Shown here: positions 37,797 to 45,493 of the stretch, piece after piece | How positions within the stretch are numbered: position 1 is the stretch's first letter | Layout: the number at the start of each line of letters is the position of its first letter | NCBI GenBank assembly: GCA_014237465.1 | Contig: JABZFM010000032.1 | Span: forward strand, 1 to 47,807 | Origin: Desulfobacteraceae bacterium | GTDB taxonomy: Bacteria > Desulfobacterota > Desulfobacteria > Desulfobacterales > Desulfosalsimonadaceae | Length of the DNA stretch: 47,807 bases | Reading direction: 5' to 3' | Program-made: the position numbers and the translations under genes | The notes under the pieces: generated by a model | What the model saw: only the letters and a program-made list of their open reading frames with translations | What the model was told of the DNA's origin: nothing | The model's database searches: none

Positions 37797-37895
37797 ATTT
37801 GACTTCAATACGGCGTTGCAGGCCGCTTCAAAATGCTCACAACCATTCGTATGCTCCGCTTTTTCATTGGCTTGTGCCTTGTCTTGAAATCAAAT
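37797..37895. repeat. Palindromic intergenic element between GRE and activase genes
   Basis: Ends ATTTGACTTCAA (37797) and TTGAAATCAAAT (to 37895) are inverted repeats with one mismatch over 12 bp. The interior is GC-richer (CGGCGTTGCAGGCCGC). It lies within the 180-bp gap of an otherwise compact operon and resembles a small non-autonomous repeat. Confidence 0.65.
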
Positions 37896-37956
37896 TCTTG
37901 TTTTTAAATAAAATTTGTTTTGCAGGATTTTGATGAAATTAAGCTAAAGGTAATAA

Positions 37957-39018
37957 ATGTTAACAGAAAACTTAAATAAAGATCAGGCAACCATTCTTGA
38001 GATCGTCCGGATGTCCACCGAAGACGGGCCGGGAATCCGGACAACGGTTTTTTTTAAAGGATGCACACTCAATTGCGCCTGGTGTCATAATCCGGAAAGT
38101 ATATCTATAAAACCGCAACTACAGTGGGTGGGCAGCCGGTGTATCGGGTGCAAAACGTGTTTGTCGGTTTGCAAAGAAAATGCCCTGACGCTCACGGAAA
38201 CAGGGATGCAGATTGACCGGAGCCGGTGCACCGGGTGCGGAGATTGTGCGGTGGAATGCCCGGGCACTGCCCTGGAACTGATGGGAAAGATCTGGCAGCT
38301 GGATGATCTGGTGGACGAAGTCATCAAGGACCGGGCGTATTTTGAAACGTCGGGGGGTGGCATTACCATATCCGGCGGTGAACCGACCATGCAGGCCGGA
38401 TTTGCCGGCGCGTTTTTAAAGTCCCTCCGGGCAAAGGGGTTGCATACGGCGCTGGACACCTGTGGGCAGTGCAGCCGGAATGCGCTGGACCAAACATTGC
38501 CTTATGCGGCCATGGTGTTGTTTGATATGAAATTGATTGATCCTGAAGCGCATAAAAAATTTACCGGGCATGACAATAAACGGATTTTAGATAACCTGTT
38601 ATACGTGGCGGACTATATCCGATCGCATGTTTACCCCAGTGGAATGTGGGTCCGAACCCCCATCATACCGAATGCCACGGCAGATTCCGAAAATATTTCC
38701 GGGATCGGACAGTTTATTGCCTCGTATCTGGATGGCGTGGTTCAGCGCTGGGAGTTGTGCGCATTCAACAATTTGTGCCAAGACAAGTACCAGCGGCTGG
38801 ATCAGCCGTGGGCATTTGCCGATGAAAGTTTGCTGACAAAATCGTTTTTAGATGAACTGACGGATACGGCAAAGCAGTCCGGTGTGGACCCGGATATTGT
38901 ATTTGCAACCGGTGCCACCCGTCTGGAAACCCCGGAAAATATGCAAAAACCGGAAACACAAGAAAAACAGGAAACCCAACAGGAGGTCGGCGATGGCGTA
39001 TCATCTGAAAGAATTTGA
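37957..39018 (+). CDS. Glycyl radical enzyme activating enzyme (radical SAM)
   Basis: 353 aa. Radical SAM motif CTLNCAWC (Cys36, Cys40, Cys43), preceded by the activase signature EDGPGIRTTVFFKGC. A ferredoxin-like insert has two CxxCxxCxxxC sets (Cys62-Cys72 and Cys91-Cys101) for two more [4Fe-4S] clusters. ISGGEPTMQ and the barrel continue. It installs the glycyl radical on the enzyme upstream. The last about 30 residues are a Glu/Gln/Lys-rich tail (KPETQEKQETQQE) that runs 26 bp into the next gene, so activase and flavoprotein are translationally close. AAAGGTAAT precedes the ATG. Confidence 0.93.
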   Translation: MLTENLNKDQATILEIVRMSTEDGPGIRTTVFFKGCTLNCAWCHNPESISIKPQLQWVGSRCIGCKTCLSVCKENALTLTETGMQIDRSRCTGCGDCAVECPGTALELMGKIWQLDDLVDEVIKDRAYFETSGGGITISGGEPTMQAGFAGAFLKSLRAKGLHTALDTCGQCSRNALDQTLPYAAMVLFDMKLIDPEAHKKFTGHDNKRILDNLLYVADYIRSHVYPSGMWVRTPIIPNATADSENISGIGQFIASYLDGVVQRWELCAFNNLCQDKYQRLDQPWAFADESLLTKSFLDELTDTAKQSGVDPDIVFATGATRLETPENMQKPETQEKQETQQEVGDGVSSERI

Positions 39019-39850
39019 CAATCAAACGATCGAAGCATTTGCCCCGGCGGAAAAAATCGGGCTGGTGGCATCAGTAAACCCGGATGGTCTGCCCCATATT
39101 ACGCTGATCACATCCATTGGCGCAGCCGGGCCGAAACAGGTTGTTTTAGGGGAGTTCTGCAAAGGAAACAGTAAATCGCATATCCAGAAAAACCCAAAGA
39201 TCGGTTTTCTGGTCCTGACCATGGATCGGAAGATGTGGCGGGGGCATGCGAAATGGACGCATTTTCGCAAGGAAGGGCCTGAGTACGAGATATACAATGA
39301 TCAGCCCATGTTCCGGTATAACGCCTATTTAGGTATCAATACGGTGCATTATTTAGACCTTATTGATGCGCAGGGGCCTGACGGACTGCCGCTGCCCAAA
39401 ATTATTTTTTCCGCGCTGATGACGAAAATCGCCAAGGGCGGTGTGGCATCCGAATCCAGGGACCGGATTCTTACATCATTTGGCGAAGATCTATTCAACC
39501 GGCTGGATGCATTGAAATTTATCGCCTATATCCGGGAAGACGGGTATCCGGAAATCGTGCCGCTCCTTCAGTGCCAGGCGGCAGACAGCCGGCGGCTGGC
39601 ATTTTCCACAATGGCATACAAAGAAGAGCTCCAGAAAATTCCACCGGGACAGACAGTGGCGGTTTTCGGGCTGACCATGAAGATGGAAGATGTGATGGTC
39701 CGGGGAACATTCAGGGAGGTTGCGCGGTCAAGGGGCATTCAGACAGCAACCGTTGATATCCGGTGGGTGTATAATTCCATGCCGCCCTGTCACGGGCAGA
39801 TTTATCCGCCGGTGAAACTGGAGCCGGTGACGGAGTGGGGTGATTTTTAA
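38993..39850 (+). CDS. Pyridoxamine-phosphate-oxidase-like FMN split-barrel protein (two barrels)
   Basis: 285 aa from the ATG at 38993, fixed by AGGAGG 6 bp upstream. N-terminal split barrel (AEKIGLVASVNPDGLPHITL, then NSKSHIQKNPKIGFLVLT) and a second barrel-like half (ALKFIAYIREDGYPEIVPLL, with VRGTFREVARSRG). The fold binds FMN or another flavin. The gene overlaps the activase by 26 bp, so it belongs to the glycyl radical operon. It may reduce or handle the product, or help keep the activase reduced. That role is inference. Confidence 0.78.
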   Translation: MAYHLKEFDNQTIEAFAPAEKIGLVASVNPDGLPHITLITSIGAAGPKQVVLGEFCKGNSKSHIQKNPKIGFLVLTMDRKMWRGHAKWTHFRKEGPEYEIYNDQPMFRYNAYLGINTVHYLDLIDAQGPDGLPLPKIIFSALMTKIAKGGVASESRDRILTSFGEDLFNRLDALKFIAYIREDGYPEIVPLLQCQAADSRRLAFSTMAYKEELQKIPPGQTVAVFGLTMKMEDVMVRGTFREVARSRGIQTATVDIRWVYNSMPPCHGQIYPPVKLEPVTEWGDF

Positions 39851-39857
39851 AAATTGA

Positions 39858-40076
39858 TTAAGCGGATATTTTTTGAGTTTGTATCGGCAATCTGTTGATA
39901 ATGAGTTCATTTAAGTTTAGCTTTTGACTTGCATTATCAATATCAATACCGACAAGGTTTCCATCAGAATCATAATCCAATACGACACCTTCTGCAACTT
40001 CTCTGCTATCAGCACTGGGTTTGGATGATAAATCTATGTACAGCGAATCTGTTTCGGCATAATAATTTAAATTCAT
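39858..40076 (-). CDS. DUF2283 small protein (putative antitoxin-like partner)
   Basis: 72 aa with the DUF2283 pattern YYAETDSLYIDLSSKPSADS, then VVLDYDSDGNLVGIDIDNAS. Its ATG overlaps the stop of the upstream 80-codon gene by 4 bp (ATGA). DUF2283 proteins are commonly paired with small basic partners in toxin-antitoxin-like arrangements. It converges with the flavoprotein gene, with 7 bp between stops. Confidence 0.75.
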   Translation of the reverse strand: MNLNYYAETDSLYIDLSSKPSADSREVAEGVVLDYDSDGNLVGIDIDNASQKLNLNELIINRLPIQTQKISA

Positions 40077-40315
40077 AACTTAAACCCCCTGTCGGGAAAT
40101 GCGTTATGGATGGTTTGTTTATCTTTTAAAGTAATCACACGCAAATAGCGTCCTTCTAATTCTTCAATGGGACACCAAAACCGAAAACGATTATTTTCTT
40201 GAGGTTCAACTTTAACTGGGCTTTTAACTGTTTGAATACACCATTCTTTCTTGAGATAAGGGCGTTTTCGCGATACTTCTTTCTCAAAATATTCAGTAAA
40301 TCCATATTGTTCCAT
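40073..40315 (-). CDS. Small partner of the DUF2283 protein (DUF4258-like, putative toxin)
   Basis: 80 aa, basic: SRKRPYLKKEWCIQTVKSP, RFRFWCPIEELEGRYLRVIT and IHNAFPDRGFKL. The RYLRVIT..IHNAFPDR end resembles DUF4258/BrnT-type proteins that pair with DUF2283. Translationally coupled to it. Toxin activity is inferred from the pairing only. Confidence 0.6.
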   Translation of the reverse strand: MEQYGFTEYFEKEVSRKRPYLKKEWCIQTVKSPVKVEPQENNRFRFWCPIEELEGRYLRVITLKDKQTIHNAFPDRGFKL

Positions 40316-40487
40316 AGTAAAGTATTTAGCATAATTAATTGATCGTGGAAAGGATATTTATAGCTTTGTCATCCATCCTTTCCTCTACAGTCTGATGCCG
40401 GTAACACCCCGCGTTCAAAACTGGTTTCCGGGTGAATGACTTTTTGTTTTCTCTGTGTTCTGTGGTAAAAAAAGGTTATAAAATGCC

Positions 40488-41687
40488 TTATATCCGTTTG
40501 TCCACCAGGGCGTTTCTTTGATATGTGCGCAATCCGAAAAAGGGCATGGCAGCCAGGATATGATCAAAGATGTCCGCCTGGATCGATTCATACTGATTCC
40601 ATCTGGTATCGTTTATAAAACAATATATTTCCAGCGGCAGGCCTTTGTTGGCTTCGGGCTGAAGATGCCGGACAATCAGGGTTAAATCTTTTCTTACATG
40701 GGGGTTGCGGTTTAAGTATTGCTCCACATAGGCCCGAAACGTTCCCAGGTTTGTCAGGCTGCGTCCGTTTAACGGGCTGTCCGAAGAAACTGCGTGTTTC
40801 TGATTGTCTTCGGAAATATCTTTTTGTTTATTATTCAGATAGTCTTTGAGTAAATCAACGTTTTCCAGGTTTTCCAACATGTTTTGATCCAGAAAAGTTA
40901 CGCTGGACTGGTCGATCAGAATGGATCGTTTGATGCGGCGGCCATCCGCTTCGTACATCCCCCGCCAGTTTTTAAATGAATTGTCCAGAAATTTATGGGT
41001 GGGAACGGAAACACTTGTTTTGTCAAAATTTTGTACTTTAACGGTATGCAGGGAGATGTCGACTACATCACCATCCACACCAAATGCCGGCATTTCAATC
41101 CAGTCGCCGACGCGAATCAGATTGTAGCTGGCAATCTGGAGGCTGGCAACAAAGGAAAGCAGGGTGTCTTTGAAAATGAGCATGAGAATGGCGGTCATGG
41201 CGCCGATACTGCTGATAAGACCCCAGGGAGATTTATCCAAAATCAGGGCAATGATAAAAATCCCCCCCATAATAGTGATAAACATTTTTAACAACTGGCC
41301 CCAGCCTTTTAACGGCCATTTATAAGACAGGGGCCGGGAGCTGTATATGTCGACAAAGGCATCGAGAAAGCTGTTTAATATAGCAATGATGACAAAATAA
41401 ACATAAATATGGATTGTTTTGGACAAAAAATCATAAAATTCGGGTACCAAAGGTAAACCGTAATGAATGATCATGGCCGGTATGAGCAGCATCAGGCGGC
41501 CGAACACTTTGTTATCAGTCAGCAGATCGTCCCATGTAACCTGGGTGCGTTTGAAAAATTTATGGACCAATGGCAGAATAATTTTTTTGCTGATATAAAA
41601 TCCAATGATTGCAACAATAATCAGGCATAAAAGTTTAATGAATTCAATAAAGTATTCGTTTTTTACCAGAAGGAGCCATTCTTCCAT
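40488..41687 (-). CDS. Mechanosensitive ion channel, MscS family (YbdG-like)
   Basis: 399 aa inner-membrane channel. Several N-terminal transmembrane helices (for example FIKLLCLIIVAIIGFYISKK, then IYVYFVIIAILNSFLDAFV). The pore-lining third helix of MscS lies near SSIGAMTAILMLIFKDTLLS, followed by the beta domain signature LIRVGDWIEMPAFGVDGDVV and TVKVQNFDKTSVSVPTHKFL. FKNWRGM and LEIYCFI resemble the YbdG/YnaI subgroup. GGGGAGGTAATG precedes the ATG. It likely opens under hypo-osmotic stress. It lies 49 bp after the phosphoesterase gene on the same strand. Confidence 0.9.
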   Translation of the reverse strand: MEEWLLLVKNEYFIEFIKLLCLIIVAIIGFYISKKIILPLVHKFFKRTQVTWDDLLTDNKVFGRLMLLIPAMIIHYGLPLVPEFYDFLSKTIHIYVYFVIIAILNSFLDAFVDIYSSRPLSYKWPLKGWGQLLKMFITIMGGIFIIALILDKSPWGLISSIGAMTAILMLIFKDTLLSFVASLQIASYNLIRVGDWIEMPAFGVDGDVVDISLHTVKVQNFDKTSVSVPTHKFLDNSFKNWRGMYEADGRRIKRSILIDQSSVTFLDQNMLENLENVDLLKDYLNNKQKDISEDNQKHAVSSDSPLNGRSLTNLGTFRAYVEQYLNRNPHVRKDLTLIVRHLQPEANKGLPLEIYCFINDTRWNQYESIQADIFDHILAAMPFFGLRTYQRNALVDKRI

Positions 41688-41736
41688 ACATTACCTCCCC
41701 AAGAATTGAATCGTTAGCTGGTTTTTCAACACCCTG

Positions 41737-42228
41737 TTATATTGGAATTCGTTGAATATTCTGACTGGGAATATCAAATATGCAAAATCCCGGATCACCG
41801 TCTTTTCCCATGATATCTCCGGGATTCAATACAATGGTCGTTTTGATATGCTTCAGCACATACTGATGGGAATGGCCAAAGCAGACCAGGTGATACTTTC
41901 CGCTTGCGGCAAGACCTTGTGCAACAGGCCATTCATGGGTGAACCCGATCTTGAACCCGTCTTGATCCACCTCGCCGATAATGCTGTGCAGGGTGATTAA
42001 CCCGTTGCTTTCAAGGGCAAATCGGGTCAGCAGGTGTTTGTCTCCGTCATTATTGCCGAACACGCAGTGGACCGGAATGCCGGCCTGCTCCAGTTCTTTA
42101 AACATAAACGGCGCCACAAAATCACCGCAGTGAATAATTTTCTGACAGTTTTCCGATTTAATAATTCCAAGTGCTTTTCGCAGCTTCCAGATGTTGTCAT
42201 GGCTGTCACTCATGACGGCAATTTTCAC
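41737..42228 (-). CDS. YfcE/MJ0936-family metallophosphoesterase
   Basis: 163 aa, GTG start with GGGAGAAG upstream. All metal-binding motifs of the calcineurin-like fold are present: MSDSHDN, HCGDF, FGNNDGD, FTHEWP and FGHSHQY, ending VLNPGDIMG. It hydrolyses phosphodiester or phosphomonoester substrates with divalent metals; the physiological substrate is not known. It probably forms a two-gene unit with the MscS channel. Confidence 0.9.
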   Translation of the reverse strand: MKIAVMSDSHDNIWKLRKALGIIKSENCQKIIHCGDFVAPFMFKELEQAGIPVHCVFGNNDGDKHLLTRFALESNGLITLHSIIGEVDQDGFKIGFTHEWPVAQGLAASGKYHLVCFGHSHQYVLKHIKTTIVLNPGDIMGKDGDPGFCIFDIPSQNIQRIPI

Positions 42229-42372
42229 GGGGCTTCTCCCTGAATATGTTTGGGATTTGACTGTTTGCGTTGTTTTTTAAGATTGTTGAATCTATGATAA
42301 CCGCCATATTCAAAAAACAAAACAATTATTTTAAGGTGATATTAAGCTTCAGCGATCTGTAGGCAAAAGGCG

Positions 42373-43329
42373 ATGAGCATACCAATGGTTTTTCGAAAAT
42401 CATATAACAAAGCAGGAAAGGAGACTGCGGAAATAATGAATGCCCCTTCTTTACTTGCCAAATTGCCGTCAAGGCTGATTGTAATTCTGGGATGCCTGTC
42501 AATTTTAGCCTCAGCCGTTTTTTTTTATATATCCACGGTATTTATTCGAAGGGCCGAAGCGGAAGTGGCCATTGATGCCTCTTTTTTTGTGTTTTTCAGA
42601 TTTATAATGGGTTTTTTCGTGATTTGCGGGATTTTAATATTGCAGAGAAGGTCTTTAAAACCCCTGCGATATAATCTGCTGGTCGGCCGGACGGTATTCA
42701 ACTGTATTGCCGTGTTTTGTTTTTATCGAGCGGTGACAGTCACTTCTCTGGCGGAAGCCAATATACTGAATATGACGTATCCGATTTTTCTGGCGATTTT
42801 ATCGTGGTTTTTATTAAAGGAACAGCGGGATCTTGTCGCTATTATAATGGTAGGGGTCGCGTTTTCCGGGATCTGGCTGATTCTTTCCCCGGGCAGTATC
42901 GCGCCGAATCTGCAGAATTTGTGGGGTCTGGCATCAGGAATCAGTGCCTCCCTGGCCATCCTGTATTTAAATATTAGTCGTCAGTATCACGACACGGAAA
43001 CCATATTATTTTATATGTTCGGGTTGGGGAGTATTATTATATTCTGCCTGTTTTATGAGCGAATTTTTTGGCCAAACACGATTGAGTTTAAGTATTTATT
43101 TCTGTGCGCGGTGTTCGGGGTGGGCGGTCAGTATCTGCTGACCATCGGGTTCCGTTATGTCACAGCCGTGGAAGGCGCCATCCTTTCTTCTGTTCGGATT
43201 CTGATGGCCGCCATTTTGGGGCCCTGGATCGCTTTTGACCCACCCCTGGGAGTCGCCGGATGGATCGGCGCAATCCTGATTTTTCTGGCAAATGTGGTGC
43301 TGGCATTTCGGAAAACCGGCAACGCTTGA
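42373..43329 (+). CDS. EamA/DMT-family transporter
   Basis: 318 aa with ten hydrophobic segments in two EamA repeats: LIVILGCLSILASAVFFYIS, then ILNMTYPIFLAILSWFLLKE in the first, and AVEGAILSSVRILMAAILGP with LIFLANVVLAFRKTGN in the second. Probably an inner-membrane metabolite or amino-acid exporter. It could start at 42373 or at the ATG at 42436, which has AGGAGA 13 bp upstream. Divergent from the phosphoesterase gene. Confidence 0.88.
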   Translation: MSIPMVFRKSYNKAGKETAEIMNAPSLLAKLPSRLIVILGCLSILASAVFFYISTVFIRRAEAEVAIDASFFVFFRFIMGFFVICGILILQRRSLKPLRYNLLVGRTVFNCIAVFCFYRAVTVTSLAEANILNMTYPIFLAILSWFLLKEQRDLVAIIMVGVAFSGIWLILSPGSIAPNLQNLWGLASGISASLAILYLNISRQYHDTETILFYMFGLGSIIIFCLFYERIFWPNTIEFKYLFLCAVFGVGGQYLLTIGFRYVTAVEGAILSSVRILMAAILGPWIAFDPPLGVAGWIGAILIFLANVVLAFRKTGNA

Positions 43330-43424
43330 TTTTAAGCTTGAAACCTCTTTTGTTAAAATAATAATGGGAAGGTGGGGACGCCCATATAAGTTTCCTGGGG
43401 GGATAGTTTTTTTTGTAAAAATCG

Positions 43425-43560
43425 TGTTGAAGTCAACCAATGAAGCATTTAATCGAAGTTACCGGCTGAAAGCCGCGGGATACGATATTCACCAGGTGTC
43501 AAAGTTTCTCATCCTGCTGTTAGTGGTTCAGTCAAAGAAGAAACTTATAATTTTATGGAT
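43425..43560 (+). pseudogene. Decayed REP-associated (RAYT-like) transposase C-terminus
   Basis: One frame reads NEAFNRSYRLKAAGYDIHQV; a shifted frame continues GVKVSHPAVSGSVKEE to a stop near 43570. GYDIHQV..VSHPAVSGSVK fits the C-terminal helix-turn-helix seen in RAYT/Y1-type transposases (GxSxxAVSxSVxRGE). REP-like direct repeats lie just downstream. Identification rests on a short motif. Confidence 0.4.
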
Positions 43561-43586
43561 GTCCCCTAATTCCGTTCTACATCTTT

Positions 43587-43677
43587 TGAGCTGTCAAGAA
43601 TGAAGACCTGACCCTCTTATTTCCTGACCCTCTTATTTCCATGAGCTGTCAAGAATGAAGACCTGACCCTCTTATTT
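43587..43677. repeat. 36-bp direct repeats, 55 bp apart
   Basis: TGAGCTGTCAAGAATGAAGA and the following ACCTGACCCTCTTATTT occur at 43587-43622 and again at 43642-43677. A third partial CCTGACCCTCTTATTTCC lies between them at 43624. They are REP-like and follow the RAYT-like relic. Confidence 0.8.
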
Positions 43678-43739
43678 TTCTCTTATTTCTGATTGAATTA
43701 TGGACTAAACTGTTACCTTTTGTTCAATGACACTTTTTG

Positions 43740-44678
43740 TTAGCTTAACTGTTGCCCTTTGTATTGGGGGCATCCAGCCAGCACCCGATTGTTATTGTAA
43801 AGATCAATTTTTGTGTTTAATGATCGCAAATTAAAAATATCCTCAAGCGATTGCGATGATATATTGCCGATCATCCCGCCGGAAAGATAGTTGCATGTGC
43901 CGACCTGACCACTGGTTGAGATATAGATCTTATTGATACTGCCGCATGCCTTGGCCGGTAGCCCAAATGCTTCTTCCGGCGGAAAACAGAGAATTTCCGG
44001 AATGGTAGAGGTGCGGCGAACTTCATTCGAAAAGTCATTAATCACGCGTAACAACTCTCGGCGGCCCAACCCTGCCCCGCACATTTTGCCGCGACCGGCT
44101 GCTATCAATGCTTTGACCTGAAATCTTGATGCACCTATTGATGTCGCATACTCATAGCACCTGACAAGTTCGTGCTTGTTTAAACGGGATAAGGTAAAAC
44201 GAATGATCACCTGAAATTCGGCTTCAATTGATATGCGGATTCCATTTAATGTATTTTCCAACGAAGCGCCAGAACCGCAAATTTTCTTAAACATATCGGG
44301 TTCCAACGTGTCCAGCGAAATTTTCGCAACCTTCATTCCGGCATCCTTCAGGCGACATGAAATATCGTTTGCCAGAAGCGACCCGTTTGTATTGATTCCT
44401 GAGATTATTCCAATCGAACTGCATCCATTGATCATCGCCATCGTACCCGATTCATTCAACAGCGGTTCTCCGCCTGTTATCCTCACTTCATTTATCTCCC
44501 AGGTCGATTTTTCAGCAGAATGCCGCCATTCTCTCAGGCGTTCCATAAACAGTGCATGATCAATATCACTGCCGCCGGAACCGCCATCCGAATTCACACA
44601 GTATAAACAATTTTGGTTACAGCGATCCGTAACCTTGACTTCAATTCCGATTTTTTTTGATCCATTGATGCTGTTCAT
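43740..44678 (-). CDS. Radical SAM protein with SPASM/twitch-like C-terminus
   Basis: 312 aa. Radical SAM cysteines in CNQNCLYC (Cys20, Cys24, Cys27 from this start), then ITGGEPLLNE, GINTNGSLL and ISLDTLEPDMF. The C-terminal part has CGSINKIYISTSGQVGTCNY and a late CPQYKG, Cys positions that fit an auxiliary-cluster (SPASM/twitch-like) domain as in MoaA and peptide-modifying enzymes. Open frame from a TTG at 44681; the ATG at 44678 with AAGGAT upstream is preferred. Last gene of the adenylase/radical SAM operon; overlaps the gene before it by 38 bp. Confidence 0.88.
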   Translation of the reverse strand: MNSINGSKKIGIEVKVTDRCNQNCLYCVNSDGGSGGSDIDHALFMERLREWRHSAEKSTWEINEVRITGGEPLLNESGTMAMINGCSSIGIISGINTNGSLLANDISCRLKDAGMKVAKISLDTLEPDMFKKICGSGASLENTLNGIRISIEAEFQVIIRFTLSRLNKHELVRCYEYATSIGASRFQVKALIAAGRGKMCGAGLGRRELLRVINDFSNEVRRTSTIPEILCFPPEEAFGLPAKACGSINKIYISTSGQVGTCNYLSGGMIGNISSQSLEDIFNLRSLNTKIDLYNNNRVLAGCPQYKGQQLS

Positions 44679-45471
44679 CAATGAAATCCTTTTCTTTTAA
44701 AGCGTTACGATTTAATTCCACTGCATGCAATAGTGCCTCAATCCCGCCAAGGGGTTCTCCGGAAGGGATATGACCGAGAGTCGGGTATACAAGCAACTCA
44801 CCATTTTCCTGAGCATCAATCGCTAAAAAACCATATTCCCTGGGACGATTTGCCGGATCCGCCCTAAAACGAATCAGATAGACCGGCACATCACCTATAT
44901 CTGCCATGTATCGTCCTGCTTCTGAAATCGATCCTTTGAATGCAAAGTCAAAATTACCGCCTGGCACCGCTTCAAATGAAAGCATGGCATCCATAAAAAG
45001 ACGTGCTTTTTGTTTTCGTTGGTTTTCGACAGCTTCCAGGCGTTTCCCGTCCACGAATCCATCAACAGCCAGCAGCGCCCCTTCAGCATGCTGGCGATCC
45101 AGTGAAAACCGTATCAGTACATTCTTGCCGACAAATAATGATTTCAATTTCCGCTGCCAGCCTCGGGAGCCGATCCAGTCGCCATTGGTAAATACAGCAA
45201 TGTGTGCATTCGGCAGCTCTTCAGAAGCATATCGGATAAGGGACGGCAAATCCTTGTGAAACGTCGGCTCACCCCCTGAAATATTGAGTATCCCTTCAAA
45301 ACTGCAGGAAGCAAGAATGTCGATGGCCCTTTTGAAATCAGCTAGCCGGACGGCGCCTTTGCGTTTTATATGGCTGAAAGTGCAACACCCGGGACAGTCA
45401 AAATTGCAACGGCGAATGATTCGAAATGTAATTTTAGGTTCGAGATGTTTTGAGCAAGCAGGAATTGGCAT
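44641..45471 (-). CDS. Radical SAM protein, second enzyme of the operon
   Basis: 276 aa. Radical SAM cysteines in CNFDCPGC (Cys22, Cys26, Cys29), followed by ILNISGGEPTFHKDLPSLI, VFTNGDWIG and LIRFSLDRQHAEG. The C-terminus has no cysteine cluster, so it appears to hold only the SAM-binding [4Fe-4S] cluster. It overlaps the downstream radical SAM gene and starts 22 bp after the adenylase stop, with GGAGG 10 bp before the ATG. Sequence is clearly different from its neighbour, so this is not a recent duplication. Substrate unknown. Confidence 0.88.
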   Translation of the reverse strand: MPIPACSKHLEPKITFRIIRRCNFDCPGCCTFSHIKRKGAVRLADFKRAIDILASCSFEGILNISGGEPTFHKDLPSLIRYASEELPNAHIAVFTNGDWIGSRGWQRKLKSLFVGKNVLIRFSLDRQHAEGALLAVDGFVDGKRLEAVENQRKQKARLFMDAMLSFEAVPGGNFDFAFKGSISEAGRYMADIGDVPVYLIRFRADPANRPREYGFLAIDAQENGELLVYPTLGHIPSGEPLGGIEALLHAVELNRNALKEKDFIDEQHQWIKKNRN

Positions 45472-45493
45472 TTTTCAAAACCTCCGGTGAATG

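Noticed and set aside
37797-37895. Riboswitch or structured leader of the activase gene
   Set aside because: Inverted ends suggest a repeat element; no known riboswitch core seen.
43587-43677. CRISPR-like array
   Set aside because: Only two full direct repeats with a 19-bp gap containing a third partial repeat; no spacers or cas genes.
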